Source: JABDII01 sp963815325
Lineage (GTDB): Bacteria > Gemmatimonadota > Gemmatimonadetes > Gemmatimonadales > GWC2-71-9
NCBI GenBank assembly: GCA_963815325.1
Contig: CAWFGG010000007.1
Location: forward strand, 1-64,000
Length of the DNA stretch: 64,000 nucleotides
Direction: 5' to 3'
Numbering within the stretch: the first letter of the stretch is position 1; each line of letters begins with the position of its first letter. Below the pieces are notes generated by a model, which worked only from the letters and a program-made list of their open reading frames with translations, did not search any database and was not told the origin of the DNA. Positions 39,038-47,232 of the stretch are shown here, piece by piece. Both the position numbers and the translations under genes were made by a program.

Positions 39038-40393
39038 ATGCGAAGAACGAGTCTGTTCGGTAGCGCACTCATTGCGAGTCTCCTGGTGTGGCCGGCCTCA
39101 GCCCTGCACGCCACGGATGGTTACTTCTTACATGGAGTCGGCGCGATCAACTCAGCCATGGGCGGTGCGGGGATTGCCTCACCCCAAAGCCTGCTCGCCG
39201 CCTACTACCTGAATCCCGCGGGCCTCATGGCCTTCGACGGTACCCGGGTCGAGTTCGGCTTCGAGATGTTCAAGCCGAACCGCACCCTGAGCAGCGACGC
39301 CTCCGCCATTGGCTTTGGCAGCGGCTCGACGGTGAGCAAGAGCGACTGGGTTCCGATCCCGGCCATGGCGTTCAGCACAAAATTGGATAACGAGAAAGTG
39401 GTCGTCGGCTTGGGAGGCCTATCAATTGGCGGTTTCGGGGTGGATTACCCGGCCAGCACCACTAATCCTATTTTGGCGCCCCGGCCCAACGGCTTCGGCC
39501 AGATCTACAGCAGCTACGGCCTGCTCAAGCTGTCGCCCACCGTGGCCTTCGCCCCCACCAAAAAGCTCTGGTTGGGGGTCTCGGCCGTCGTGAATTGGGC
39601 CTCCCTGGCGGTCGACCCGTTGCCCATTGGCGCGCCGGCGGTTGATCCGGGACCCGACGGCACACCGGGGACGTTCGATGACCGGGCGTTCTATTCCTCT
39701 GGCGCAGCGGCGGACGGCGCGTTTGGCGTCGGGGCGCAAGTCGGGGTGATCTACCACTTCAACGACATGGTCTCGATTGGTGCCTCGTTCCAGACGCCGC
39801 AGTGGTTCGAGGACTTCGAATTCAACACGACCTGGGCCAATCCCAACCTGCCCAACTTTGGGACCCCCCGCCTGGTGACGTTCAACCTCGACATTCCGAT
39901 GTTCCTGGGCGCCGGCATTGCGATCAACGCTGCACCGAATCTGCTCCTGGCTGGTGACTTCCGCTACATCCTCTACGGGAAGGCGGACGGCTTCAAGCTC
40001 GAGGGAAACGGCGTGTTCAATCCTGACGGCTCGGTCAAGGCCTTTGGGTGGGAGAACATTGCTTCGATCCATGCCGGGGTCGACTACCGGGCCAGCGACA
40101 AGCTGTCCCTCCGGGCCGGATACAATTGGAGCGAGAACCCGATTCCCGATTCGCTGTCCTTCATCAACACTCCGGCCCCAGGTATCGTGCAACATCACGT
40201 GACATTCGGCGTCGGGTTCCGGCCCAGCCGGCGTTTCGAGGTCAGCGCCGCCTACTATCACGCGTTCAGCAATACCGGAACGGGAGAGTTCCTGAATCCG
40301 TCGATTCCCCCGGGAACGACCAGCGTCACCAACGAGCTGAAGGAAGACTCGTTCTTGATCCAGTTCAGCTTCGCCACTCGGGGAAGTCTGTGA
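39038..40393 (+). CDS. FadL/OmpP1/TodX-family outer-membrane channel
   Basis: This outer-membrane beta-barrel is of the FadL type, which admits hydrophobic compounds by lateral diffusion. It has 451 residues with a signal peptide (MRRTSLFGSALIASLLVWPASALHA) and the family hatch signature GYFLHGVGAINSAMGGAGIASPQSLLAAYYLNPAGLMAF. Alternating beta strands run to a terminal QFSFATRGSL with the usual penultimate aromatic pattern. A GGAGGG ribosome site precedes the ATG. Fatty acids or aromatics are the classical cargo. In this sulfur island, uptake of elemental sulfur or organic sulfanes is an alternative that context favours but sequence cannot prove. It ends before a strong convergent terminator. 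Confidence 0.88.
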   Translation: MRRTSLFGSALIASLLVWPASALHATDGYFLHGVGAINSAMGGAGIASPQSLLAAYYLNPAGLMAFDGTRVEFGFEMFKPNRTLSSDASAIGFGSGSTVSKSDWVPIPAMAFSTKLDNEKVVVGLGGLSIGGFGVDYPASTTNPILAPRPNGFGQIYSSYGLLKLSPTVAFAPTKKLWLGVSAVVNWASLAVDPLPIGAPAVDPGPDGTPGTFDDRAFYSSGAAADGAFGVGAQVGVIYHFNDMVSIGASFQTPQWFEDFEFNTTWANPNLPNFGTPRLVTFNLDIPMFLGAGIAINAAPNLLLAGDFRYILYGKADGFKLEGNGVFNPDGSVKAFGWENIASIHAGVDYRASDKLSLRAGYNWSENPIPDSLSFINTPAPGIVQHHVTFGVGFRPSRRFEVSAAYYHAFSNTGTGEFLNPSIPPGTTSVTNELKEDSFLIQFSFATRGSL

Positions 40394-40437
40394 CAAACCG
40401 ACTGTAGGTCTTCGAGCCCGGACCAGGGGGGCGGTGA

Positions 40438-40475
40438 GGGGAGCCTGGTGGCGGGGACCCGCCACCAGGCTCCCC
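40438..40475. terminator. Bidirectional terminator between fadL-like and sulP-like genes
   Basis: A perfect 18-bp inverted repeat beginning GGGGAGCCTGG has only a 2-base loop (GA) and lies between two convergent genes, 44 bases after one stop and 4 bases after the other. No U-run follows on either side. Confidence 0.8.
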
Positions 40476-40479
40476 CACC

Positions 40480-42015
40480 TCAGTCGAACAGCGGTGAGTC
40501 GGCGCCGAAGACGTTGGTGAGGATGCGCCGAGCCTGGGGTGGGATGCCGACCATCCCCACGGTCAAGCCCGCTTGCTCCGCTTCCTCGATGACATTCTTG
40601 AGTGCGATCGCTCCCGAGTAGTCGATCCGGCCGAGCTGGGCGAGATCGATGACCAGCCGAGTGGCGGAGGGATGTGCAGCAAGCTGGGTGATCAGCGCCC
40701 CTTCGAGGCCCGGAGCTGACGCGAAGAACAGCACCCCGTGCGGCGTGAGCCGAAGCGTTTCGTCGTCATAATCCGCCCCGATATGGACCGACAGTTCGCG
40801 CCAGAGGTGGATCACGATCGCGAGTGCGACACCGAGGAGTATTGCCCGCTCGATGCGTGGGGCGAGGATGAGCGTAGCGGCGAACGTGACCCAGGCGACC
40901 CAGGCTTGGGGAAACGAGTATCGCGTGAGCTTCGCCAGTTGTCGCAACGTGATCAGGTTGAGCACCGCCGCGATGACGATCCCGCCGAGCACCGCGCGAG
41001 GAAGCGGGGCCAAGATGCCGGCTACCGGCAGGAATGCGAGCACGACCAGGCCGGTCACCGCACCGCTCCAGCGAGTCTTCCCCCCCGCCAAACGGTTGAC
41101 CGAGCTGCGCGAGAACGAGCCGCCCACCGGAAATGCGGCCGAGAATCCGGATGCGAGGTTCGCCACACCCTGACTCAGAAACTCCCGGTCCGGACTCCAC
41201 GGCCGCCGGTCCTGCGCCGCGAAGATTCGCGCGATGGCCGCGGGCTCCGCAAAGCCCACCAAGGCAATCACGACTCCGGGCACGAGCAGAGATGGCAGCG
41301 ACGACCACGGAAGCTCCAGCGAGAACGGGGGCAGCCCCGAAGGAATGGGGCCCACGATCGGGCCGGGATAGCCAGCCATCAGACTCACGCCAACCCCGAC
41401 CGCGACGGCGACCAGGACGCCGGGCAAGAGCGCGTGAATCCGGCGCCCACCCAGAACGAGTGCGACGGTCGTCAAGCTCAGCAACACCGCAGATGGCTGC
41501 CACAGGCTCACATGGCTGAGGGCCCACCAGGCCTTGCCCAACAGCCGCGTTCCGTCGGGGTCGACCCCAACGGCGGTCGGCAGCTGGGATGCGATAATGA
41601 GAATCGCCGCAGCATTAGTGAAGCCGATGAGGATCGGGCGCGACATCAGGTAGGCCACCCAGCCGACCCTGAAGAGCCCGAATGTGGCGCGGACCACCCC
41701 AACCACCAGGGCCAGCAGCGCCGCGAGCTTGATGTAGTCCGGCCTGAACGGCTCGGCGAGCACCACGAGGGCCCCGAACGTCAGGAGGCTGGTCATGGCG
41801 ACAGGACCAGTCTGGAGGTACGGGGAAGACGCAAAGAACGCCGCGGCGATTGGCGGGAGCATGGCGGCATACAGCCCGTAATACGGCGGGAGCCCGGCCA
41901 GCTCGGCGTACGCCAGAGACTGCGGGATCAACACCGTCGCCACACTCACGCCGGCGATCACATCGACCAGGCTGAATCGGCGAGGCTGGGAACGCTGCTG
42001 TGTGGCGTCGCTCAG
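40480..42015 (-). CDS. SulP-family anion (sulfate) transporter with STAS domain
   Basis: SulP proteins move sulfate, bicarbonate or related anions across the inner membrane. The membrane domain begins DVIAGVSVATVLIPQSLAYAELAGLPPYYGLYAAMLPP, the family signature. It continues through some ten to fourteen helices (PVGGSFSRSSVNRLAGGKTRWSGAVTGL is the conserved cytosolic loop) to a C-terminal STAS domain (TRLVIDLAQLGRIDYSGAIALKNVIEEAEQAGL). The conserved DVIAG begins before the first GTG, so translation must start upstream. The best candidate is CTG at 42015, preceded by GGAAGGA and giving an N-terminus LSDATQQRSQPRRFSLVDVIAG, 511 residues in all. Here it may export the sulfate made by the sulfur pathway or import it. 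It is divergent from arsR. Confidence 0.88.
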   Translation of the reverse strand: MSDATQQRSQPRRFSLVDVIAGVSVATVLIPQSLAYAELAGLPPYYGLYAAMLPPIAAAFFASSPYLQTGPVAMTSLLTFGALVVLAEPFRPDYIKLAALLALVVGVVRATFGLFRVGWVAYLMSRPILIGFTNAAAILIIASQLPTAVGVDPDGTRLLGKAWWALSHVSLWQPSAVLLSLTTVALVLGGRRIHALLPGVLVAVAVGVGVSLMAGYPGPIVGPIPSGLPPFSLELPWSSLPSLLVPGVVIALVGFAEPAAIARIFAAQDRRPWSPDREFLSQGVANLASGFSAAFPVGGSFSRSSVNRLAGGKTRWSGAVTGLVVLAFLPVAGILAPLPRAVLGGIVIAAVLNLITLRQLAKLTRYSFPQAWVAWVTFAATLILAPRIERAILLGVALAIVIHLWRELSVHIGADYDDETLRLTPHGVLFFASAPGLEGALITQLAAHPSATRLVIDLAQLGRIDYSGAIALKNVIEEAEQAGLTVGMVGIPPQARRILTNVFGADSPLFD

Positions 42016-42061
42016 AGCGAGTCCTTCCCGACTTGCGCCTTGCTGGACCAGGGCTCAGGGG

Positions 42062-42093
42062 ATATAGTGATGTATTGTTATACGTAGATATAT
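42062..42093. promoter_or_regulatory. Imperfect palindrome in the sulP-arsR divergent region
   Basis: The AT-rich block contains two 14-base arms, ATATAGTGATGTAT and ATACGTAGATATAT, separated by TGTT and matching as an inverted repeat at 10 of 14 positions. It is the only AT-rich stretch of the 155-base divergent region, so it probably contains the promoters as well as an operator for the adjacent ArsR-type regulator. Confidence 0.5.
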
Positions 42094-42170
42094 TGGTTTT
42101 CGCAACATTTTGATCGGGCCACCTGCCAGCGCGGGCCCGACCTCACCCCTCACGCAGAGGCTGTCGAGGC

Positions 42171-42500
42171 ATGACCGAGCCACACCATGACAGAACCGAC
42201 GTCATGATCGCCAGCGAGGTCCTCGCCCGCGCCGCCGAGGTGATCAAGTGCCTCGGACACCCGCTCAGGCTCCGCCTGCTCGAGGCCCTGGAACCCGGAG
42301 AGAAATCGGTGGGGGAGCTGCAGGAGTATTCCGGGGCGAGCCAGACGGCGGTGTCGCAGCACCTCGGGTCGCTCAGGGCCCGTGGGATCGTCGATTTCCG
42401 CCGCGACGGCACACACGTGTTCTACCATATAACCGAACCCAAGGTCACGGCGATCCTGAATTGCATCCGCCGGCACGACCTTGCCGGTGGTGACGTGTAG
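42171..42500 (+). CDS. ArsR/SmtB-family regulator, candidate sulfane-sulfur sensor
   Basis: This 109-residue winged-helix repressor has the usual core LGHPLRLRLLEALEPGEKSVGELQEYSGASQTAVSQHLGSLRARGIVDFRRDGTHVFYHI. The SGASQTAVSQHLGSLR segment is the DNA-recognition helix. Two cysteines, C27 (IKCLGH) before the core and C98 (ILNCIRR) in the last helix, are placed roughly like the pair that forms a polysulfide bridge in SqrR/BigR-type sensors. The C27 position differs from those proteins, so the analogy is tentative. Arsenic-type CVC ligands are absent. It is the first gene of arsR-dsrE-tusA-pdo-rhodanese and divergent from sulP. The palindromes at 42062 and 37901 are candidate operators. Confidence 0.88.
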   Translation: MTEPHHDRTDVMIASEVLARAAEVIKCLGHPLRLRLLEALEPGEKSVGELQEYSGASQTAVSQHLGSLRARGIVDFRRDGTHVFYHITEPKVTAILNCIRRHDLAGGDV

Positions 42501-42546
42501 ATCAGCACTCGAAGCCTCCGCAACACTCTTTCCAGCAGGTGGGGCC

Positions 42547-43107
42547 ATGTTAGAGACGCACGAGACCAAGTTGACCGAGGAATCGGTCCGCGCGCTCATT
42601 CGAGAAGAAATGCAGCGCGCCTTCAAGAAGGATTCCGCCGCGAAGCGGGCCTGCCTCATCTCGTCCAAGGGAACGCTCGACTGGGCCTATCCCCCGCTCA
42701 TCCTGGCCACCGCCGCGGCCGCGACCGGCATGGACGTGTCGATCTTCTTCACCTTCTACGGCCTGAACGTGATTCACAAAGACTTTGAGCGGAAGCTCAA
42801 GGTCTCGCCGGTCGGCAACCCCGGCATGCCCATGCCGGTTCCCATGCCGGATATCGTGAGCTCGCTCCCCGGCATGACCGCCATGGCGACCGGCATGATG
42901 AAGTCGAAATTCGCGAAGAAACACGTGGCCTCGATCCGCGAGCTGTTGGATGTGGCTCGGGAATCCGACGTGAAACTCATCGCCTGTCAGATGACCATGG
43001 ATGTCTTCGGATACTCCCAGGACGATTTTATCGAGGGTGTCGAATTCGGCGGCGCGGCTGCATTCTTATCGGAAGCGCGCAAGTCGCACCTGACGCTGTT
43101 CATTTGA
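42547..43107 (+). CDS. DsrE2-like sulfur-carrier family protein
   Basis: This belongs to the DsrE/DsrF/DsrH-like family, in the DsrE2/DsrE3-type branch found beside tusA and rhodanese genes. From the ATG at 42547 it has 186 residues: an N-terminal helical stretch (MLETHETKLTEESVRALIREEMQRAF) and then the Rossmann-like core KRACLISSKGTLDWAYPPLILATAAAATGMDVSIFFTFYGLNVI. A hydrophobic Gly/Met/Pro-rich loop follows (NPGMPMPVPMPDIVSSLPGMTAMATGMM) and then KLIACQMTMDVFGY, whose Cys is the expected persulfide-carrying residue. Such proteins pass sulfane sulfur between rhodanese, TusA and oxidising enzymes. The long hydrophobic loop may bring it to the membrane. Confidence 0.88.
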   Translation: MLETHETKLTEESVRALIREEMQRAFKKDSAAKRACLISSKGTLDWAYPPLILATAAAATGMDVSIFFTFYGLNVIHKDFERKLKVSPVGNPGMPMPVPMPDIVSSLPGMTAMATGMMKSKFAKKHVASIRELLDVARESDVKLIACQMTMDVFGYSQDDFIEGVEFGGAAAFLSEARKSHLTLFI

Positions 43108-43134
43108 CCCAGACCCTGTGGAGGAGCGGCTGTC

Positions 43135-43383
43135 ATGGCTGATATCAAGGAAGACGTCGTACTCGACGCGCGAAATCTGTTGTGCCCGATGCCGGTGGTC
43201 AAAGCCGGCAAGCAGATCCGCTCGCTCACCAACGGCCAGATCCTCAAGATTCTAGCCACCGATCGCGGGTCGATCGCCGACTTTCCGGCCTGGGCCGACG
43301 ACACCGGAAACGAACTCCTGGAGTGGCACGAAGAGGATGGCACGTTTGTCTTCTATGTGCGCAAGGTGGACGAGGAGGACTGA
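43135..43383 (+). CDS. tusA: TusA-family sulfur carrier
   Basis: This 82-residue TusA/SirA-type carrier holds a persulfide on the Cys of its signature NLLCPMPVVKAGKQIRSL (C18). The rest follows the two-layer fold, with ILKILATDRGSIADFPAWADDTGNELLEWHEEDGTFVFYVRK. The length is normal. It lies 27 bases after the DsrE-like gene and 3 bases before the persulfide dioxygenase. The expected role is cytoplasmic sulfur relay for oxidation; tRNA thiolation is the alternative use of TusA, but the neighbours favour oxidation. Confidence 0.94.
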   Translation: MADIKEDVVLDARNLLCPMPVVKAGKQIRSLTNGQILKILATDRGSIADFPAWADDTGNELLEWHEEDGTFVFYVRKVDEED

Positions 43384-43386
43384 CCC

Positions 43387-44187
43387 ATGATCATGAAGCA
43401 GTTCCGGTTCGAGCCCTTGGCGCAGGCATCGTATCTGATCGGGTGCCCGCGGGCCAAAGAGGCCGTCATCATCGATCCGATCGACGACATGGGCGCGGAG
43501 TCGTACGTGCTCGAGGCCGCCGACCTCGGGCTCACCATCACCGGCGTCTTCGAGACGCACCTCCACGCCGACTACATCTCCTGCGCTCGCGAGCTGGCCG
43601 AGATGAACGACGTGCCGCATTACCTGCACGAGTCGGCGGCCGACTTGGTGAAGTACGGCTTCACATCGTTCACGGATGGCGAGGTCTTCGAGATCGGCGG
43701 GGTCCGGCTCACGACGATCCACACGCCTGGCCATACCCCCGAGCACACGTCGTTTGTGGTCACGGACACCGCCCGCTCGGAGGAACCCTGGTGCGTCCTG
43801 ACCGGCGATGCCTTGTTCGTGGGCGACGTCGGTCGGCCTGATCTCCTGCTGGGCGATCAGGCGCTGGACGTCATGGACGAAGCTACCCGGGCGGAGACGC
43901 TGTATCGGAGCGTGAAGGACAAGTTGTTTGCCCTGCCCGATCACGTGGAGGTGTATCCGTGCCACTACGGCGGCTCCACCTGCGGGGGCGTCAATATGAG
44001 TGGCAAGGCGGCCTCGACCATTGCCTTCGAAAAGCGGTTCAATCTGGCCATGCGGAAGGAGACGCCGGCCGAGTTCGCCGCGTTCGTCAAAGAGACGGCC
44101 AAGCCGTTCCCCGACGATTACGCGCGCATCAAGTCCTACAACCTCGGCCTCATCTCGAAAGACCAGATCACGGAGGCAGCGGTATGA
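43387..44187 (+). CDS. Persulfide dioxygenase (ETHE1/CstB-type metallo-beta-lactamase fold)
   Basis: This 266-residue protein would use O2 to oxidise glutathione- or other low-molecular-weight persulfide to sulfite with a mononuclear iron. The iron site is readable: THLHADYISCARELAEM near residue 57, HTPGHTPEHTSF near 113-120, and LTGDALFVGDVGRPDLL near 133. The fourth position of the metallo-hydrolase motif is Tyr instead of His (HADY), as in CstB-type enzymes, which do not need a second metal. The lower part has YPCHYGGSTCGGVNMSGKA. The next gene, a tandem rhodanese, overlaps it by ATGA; in CstB the two activities are one chain, so this looks like the unfused version. Confidence 0.9.
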   Translation: MIMKQFRFEPLAQASYLIGCPRAKEAVIIDPIDDMGAESYVLEAADLGLTITGVFETHLHADYISCARELAEMNDVPHYLHESAADLVKYGFTSFTDGEVFEIGGVRLTTIHTPGHTPEHTSFVVTDTARSEEPWCVLTGDALFVGDVGRPDLLLGDQALDVMDEATRAETLYRSVKDKLFALPDHVEVYPCHYGGSTCGGVNMSGKAASTIAFEKRFNLAMRKETPAEFAAFVKETAKPFPDDYARIKSYNLGLISKDQITEAAV

Positions 44188-44816
44188 AGCCCAGCGAGGT
44201 CCAGGACGCGGTCGCCAATGGCGCCGTCGTCCTGGATATGCGACCGCCCAAGCCGTTCGCGAAGGAGCACGTGCCCGGCGCGGTCAACTTCCAGTTCAAT
44301 CGGGCCGATTTGGCCGAACGCGCGGAGATGTCCCTTCCGCACGACCTGACGTACCTCATTCATGCCGAACCCGACCCGATCGCCAAGGTCGCGATGGGGA
44401 TCCTGAGCAAGGCCGGCTTTCATGTCGAGGGCTATCTCGAGGGCGGCCTCAAGCAGTGGAAGGCCGCGGGGCTTCCCACCGAGGCCCTGCCCCTCTTGAC
44501 GGTGGATGAGCTGAAAGATGCGCTCGATCGCTACCGCGTGGTGGACACGCGGGAAAGCTTCGAATTCCGGTTCGGACACATCCCGGGCTCGACCTGCCTC
44601 GAATGGACCGAGCCGTGGGCCGCGATGGAAGCGATCGAGAGTGACAAGCCGCTCGCCTTGGTGTGTGGAGACCAGGTGAGGAGCGCATACGTTGCATCGG
44701 TCATGCAACGCGCCAAGATGGACGCGGCCCTCGTCTTCGGCGGAATGGTCGATTGGCTCGAACGGGGCTATCCCGTGGAGAAGTCCCCGAAGAAAACAAA
44801 GGCGCCGAGCCCGTAG
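44184..44816 (+). CDS. Tandem rhodanese-domain protein
   Basis: Two rhodanese domains in 210 residues. The first (VVLDMRPPKPFAKEHVPGAVNFQF) has lost its catalytic Cys: the active loop reads LIHAEPDPIA. The second (YRVVDTRESFEFRFGHIPGSTCLEW) keeps it in LVCGDQVRSAYVASVM at about C161, so only the C-terminal half should transfer sulfur, the first being structural. A Lys/Pro tail ends the protein. The ATG overlaps the dioxygenase stop codon. It probably delivers or receives persulfide sulfur for that enzyme and exchanges it with TusA and the DsrE-like protein. A hairpin follows the gene. Confidence 0.92.
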   Translation: MKPSEVQDAVANGAVVLDMRPPKPFAKEHVPGAVNFQFNRADLAERAEMSLPHDLTYLIHAEPDPIAKVAMGILSKAGFHVEGYLEGGLKQWKAAGLPTEALPLLTVDELKDALDRYRVVDTRESFEFRFGHIPGSTCLEWTEPWAAMEAIESDKPLALVCGDQVRSAYVASVMQRAKMDAALVFGGMVDWLERGYPVEKSPKKTKAPSP

Positions 44817-44850
44817 GTTGCGCCCAACGCTTCAGCCCCTGACATGACGC

Positions 44851-44868
44851 GCCCGGCCCCGGCCGGGC
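44851..44868. terminator. Hairpin between convergent genes
   Basis: A perfect 8-bp stem GCCCGGCC/GGCCGGGC has a CC loop and lies 34 bases after the rhodanese stop and 6 bases before the end of the convergent DgcN-like gene. No U-run is present. Confidence 0.5.
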
Positions 44869-44874
44869 CCGCTG

Positions 44875-45963
44875 TTATGTGCCAACCGATCCCGTGCGCC
44901 GCGATTCGAGGTACCGTTCGCGCGCGGCGAGGATCGCCTCGACGAGAGGCTCGCTCGGGAAGCGAATGGGATCGGTCGCCGGGAGGCCGGTTTCCGCCTC
45001 AGCCTGCTCACAGGCGCGCCGAGCGCCTTCTTCATCCAGACCCTGGGTGTTCATCGCAATCACAATCACTCGCGTGGGAGCGACCGGCACCGCGAGCGAT
45101 TCATACCAGCGGATGTAGTCGGCCAGGGGCGGGATCGGGAACCTGAGATCCTTCCGGAACTCGCCGATGAAACGGCGACCGGCCTCGTGGCAGAGAATGA
45201 GCGCGTCGGGGCACGAGCCGTGAAGCAACCCCAGCGTCACCCCGGAGTACCCCGGATGGTTGATGCTCCCCTGCCCTTCCACCATGACGATGTCCGCATC
45301 CACGCTGCCCTCGAGGGTAATCCGCTCTGCCGCCCCGGCAATGAAGTCGGCCACTACGGCATCAACCGCGATGCCCCACCCTTCCAGGAAGATCCCCGTT
45401 TGCCCGGTCGGAACGAACCGGGTGCGGACGCCCCGCTCGTTGAGCACCCGGGTCAGCTGCAGCTGACTGGTCATCTTGCCGACGTTGCAGTCGGTGCCGA
45501 CGGTCTGAATGACAAACGGTTCGAGATCTCGCGCGCGCCCGGATGCAACCTCCAAGTCGGGCGGCGGCCGGCGAACATCCTGAATAGCGGTTCCCCGTAC
45601 CCGGGCCCGCTCCGCTAGTGCCGCGTCGTCTGCGAGGAAGGTGTGGAGCCCGCTCCAGATGTCGCAGCCCGCATCGATCGCCTCGAGCAACCAGCGACGC
45701 CATTCCGCCGGCAGACGGCCCCCGACGGGGGCAATCCCGATCAGGATCGTGTCCGGCCCGAGCGCGAGCCCCTCGGTCATGCTCGCCACCACCGGAATGG
45801 CCCCGCCGAATCCCAGCACCGCCGCCGCCGTGCGACCAGCGGTCTCCCGGTCGACCACGCCGACGACCTGATCCGGCTGATAGCGGATGATGCAGTTGGC
45901 CGTCTTAGACGTCATCGGGCCGAAGGCGCCGTCGGCCAGGATCAGGTGCTTGGGTGCCGGCAT
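44875..45963 (-). CDS. DUF1611/DgcN-like protein
   Basis: This 362-residue soluble protein is of the DUF1611 family, some members of which (DgcN) have been described as D-glutamate N-acetyltransferases. The N-terminal Rossmann-like part (PKHLILADGAFGPMTSKTANCIIRY, VVGVVDRETAGR) leads to the C-terminal NTP-binding-like domain with VIQTVGTDCNVGKMTSQLQLTRVLNERG, FVPTGQTGIFLEGWGIAVDAVVADF and VMVEGQGSINHPGYSGVTLGLLHG, which are the family's strongest motifs. Family enzymes often sit next to an L-Ala-D/L-Glu epimerase gene; none is visible here, so the substrate is uncertain. It is convergent with the sulfur operon and has no evident link to it. Confidence 0.8.
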   Translation of the reverse strand: MPAPKHLILADGAFGPMTSKTANCIIRYQPDQVVGVVDRETAGRTAAAVLGFGGAIPVVASMTEGLALGPDTILIGIAPVGGRLPAEWRRWLLEAIDAGCDIWSGLHTFLADDAALAERARVRGTAIQDVRRPPPDLEVASGRARDLEPFVIQTVGTDCNVGKMTSQLQLTRVLNERGVRTRFVPTGQTGIFLEGWGIAVDAVVADFIAGAAERITLEGSVDADIVMVEGQGSINHPGYSGVTLGLLHGSCPDALILCHEAGRRFIGEFRKDLRFPIPPLADYIRWYESLAVPVAPTRVIVIAMNTQGLDEEGARRACEQAEAETGLPATDPIRFPSEPLVEAILAARERYLESRRTGSVGT

Positions 45964-45994
45964 AGTGCTCTTCTACCTCGAGGAAACGGGGCGA

Positions 45995-46033
45995 CGACCG
46001 AAAAATACAGAGGCCGCCCGAAAACGGACGGCC
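45995..46033 (-). terminator. Rho-independent terminator of the psp-like cluster
   Basis: On the minus strand a stem GGCCGTCCG/CGGGCGGCC (one mismatch) with a TTTT loop is followed by CTCTGTATTTTT. It lies about 30 bases after the pspA stop. It is the clearest U-tract terminator in the window. Confidence 0.75.
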
Positions 46034-46061
46034 TACGGTGTAAGCATCGCTCGGTCATGCC

Positions 46062-46829
46062 TCAGGCTGGGGCGTCGTCGTCCTCGACCACTTCGGCGTC
46101 CTCCACGTCCCCATCGCCCGGCGCGATCTGTTTCGCGGCCTCGTCCGCGCCGGGTGCCAACAGCCCCATCTTCTGCTTCAACTCGAGCAGCTGCTGCTCC
46201 TCGTTGCCGTGGTATTCCAGGGCGCGGAACTGGTCCTCGAGCGTGTGGTCCTCGAACTCGGCGTTCAGCTCAGCCGCCGCCAGCGCCTTTCGCTCGGTCG
46301 CTTCGATCTTCTCAGCCATGCGCTCGAAGGATTCGAAGGCGCTCTTGTCCGACAACCCGGACATGGTTTCCTGGATGCGTTGCTGCGCCTCCGCCCGCTT
46401 CGACCGCGCGATGAGGATGTTCTTCTTGCGCTTTGCCTCTTCGATCTTGTCGTTCAACTGCCGGAGGGACACCTTGAGCGCCTCGGTTTCGACCTTGTGA
46501 CGCTGCCAGGTCTCATGCAGTTGCTGGGCCCCCTGCAGGTGCTCGTTGTACCGCATCAGGGCCTGCTTGGCCAGGTCATCGCGACCTTCTTGGACGGCCA
46601 ACATGGCGCGGCGTTCCCAGTCTTCCGCCTGCTTCCGCGTGCTCTCGGCATCGGCCCGCAGTTTCTTCTCGTCGGCGATCGCTGAGGCCACCTGCTGCTT
46701 GGCCTTCGCCAGCTGGCCCTTCATGTCCACGATCATCTGATTCAGCATCTTCTCGGGATTCTCAGCCCGGGAGATGAGATCGTTGATGTTCGACCGGAGC
46801 AACTGGGACATACGGTCAAAGAACCCCAT
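46062..46829 (-). CDS. pspA: Phage shock protein A / IM30 family
   Basis: PspA binds stressed membranes and, with partner proteins, preserves the proton-motive force. It has 255 residues, almost all coiled coil, starting MGFFDRMSQLLRSNINDLISRAENPEKMLNQMIVDMKGQLAKAKQQVA, the amphipathic membrane-binding helix and ESCRT-III-like hairpin. An acidic tail (IAPGDGDVEDAEVVEDDDAPA) resembles Vipp1-like C-terminal extensions in position but is much more acidic. It is last in a minus-strand group with a YbjN-like gene 7 bases upstream and two PspB-like genes. No sigma54 enhancer protein (PspF) is seen. Confidence 0.94.
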   Translation of the reverse strand: MGFFDRMSQLLRSNINDLISRAENPEKMLNQMIVDMKGQLAKAKQQVASAIADEKKLRADAESTRKQAEDWERRAMLAVQEGRDDLAKQALMRYNEHLQGAQQLHETWQRHKVETEALKVSLRQLNDKIEEAKRKKNILIARSKRAEAQQRIQETMSGLSDKSAFESFERMAEKIEATERKALAAAELNAEFEDHTLEDQFRALEYHGNEEQQLLELKQKMGLLAPGADEAAKQIAPGDGDVEDAEVVEDDDAPA

Positions 46830-46836
46830 GGGCTGG

Positions 46837-47232
46837 CTACCTTTCGCGGAACGTTGCCAGCGCGCCCATGTGCGAGGCCAGCGCCAGCGTCATCGAATCA
46901 AAACTGGACTCGAACTCGACGTAGTCGAGGTTCTCGAGCTCGAGCGTATCGGTGAGCACGATGTGGTCCCCTTCCAGACCGTAGGAGCCATGGACCAACT
47001 CGTTCGCATTGAATTCGAGGAGTTGCCGATAGAGTTCGGAGCGTCGGGGCTCCTCGGCCGGAAGCTCCATGACCCGGACCCGGAGGATCACCACAGGGGG
47101 CGCGTAGTGCACCACCAACTCCGTCTCTTCCGGGGTCTGCACCACCCACAACCCCGGCTTGACCTCGTTCGGCGACATGGCGCCGCCCTCGAGCCGGTCG
47201 ATGTAGGACTGAATCTCTTCGCGAGTTATCAT
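46837..47232 (-). CDS. YbjN / T3SS-chaperone-like protein
   Basis: This 131-residue soluble protein has the YbjN/CesT-type fold expected of small peptide-binding chaperones. The pattern ITREEIQSYIDRLEGGAMSPNEVKPGLWVVQTPEETELVVHYAPPVVILRVRVMELP and then ELYRQLLEFNANELVHGSYGLEGDHIVLTDTLELENLDYVEFESSFDSM is typical. The start is the ATG at 47232, about nine bases after GGAGGGG; a longer frame from 47289 lacks this support. It lies directly before pspA. The family is often stress-linked, but the partner is unknown. Confidence 0.78.
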   Translation of the reverse strand: MITREEIQSYIDRLEGGAMSPNEVKPGLWVVQTPEETELVVHYAPPVVILRVRVMELPAEEPRRSELYRQLLEFNANELVHGSYGLEGDHIVLTDTLELENLDYVEFESSFDSMTLALASHMGALATFRER

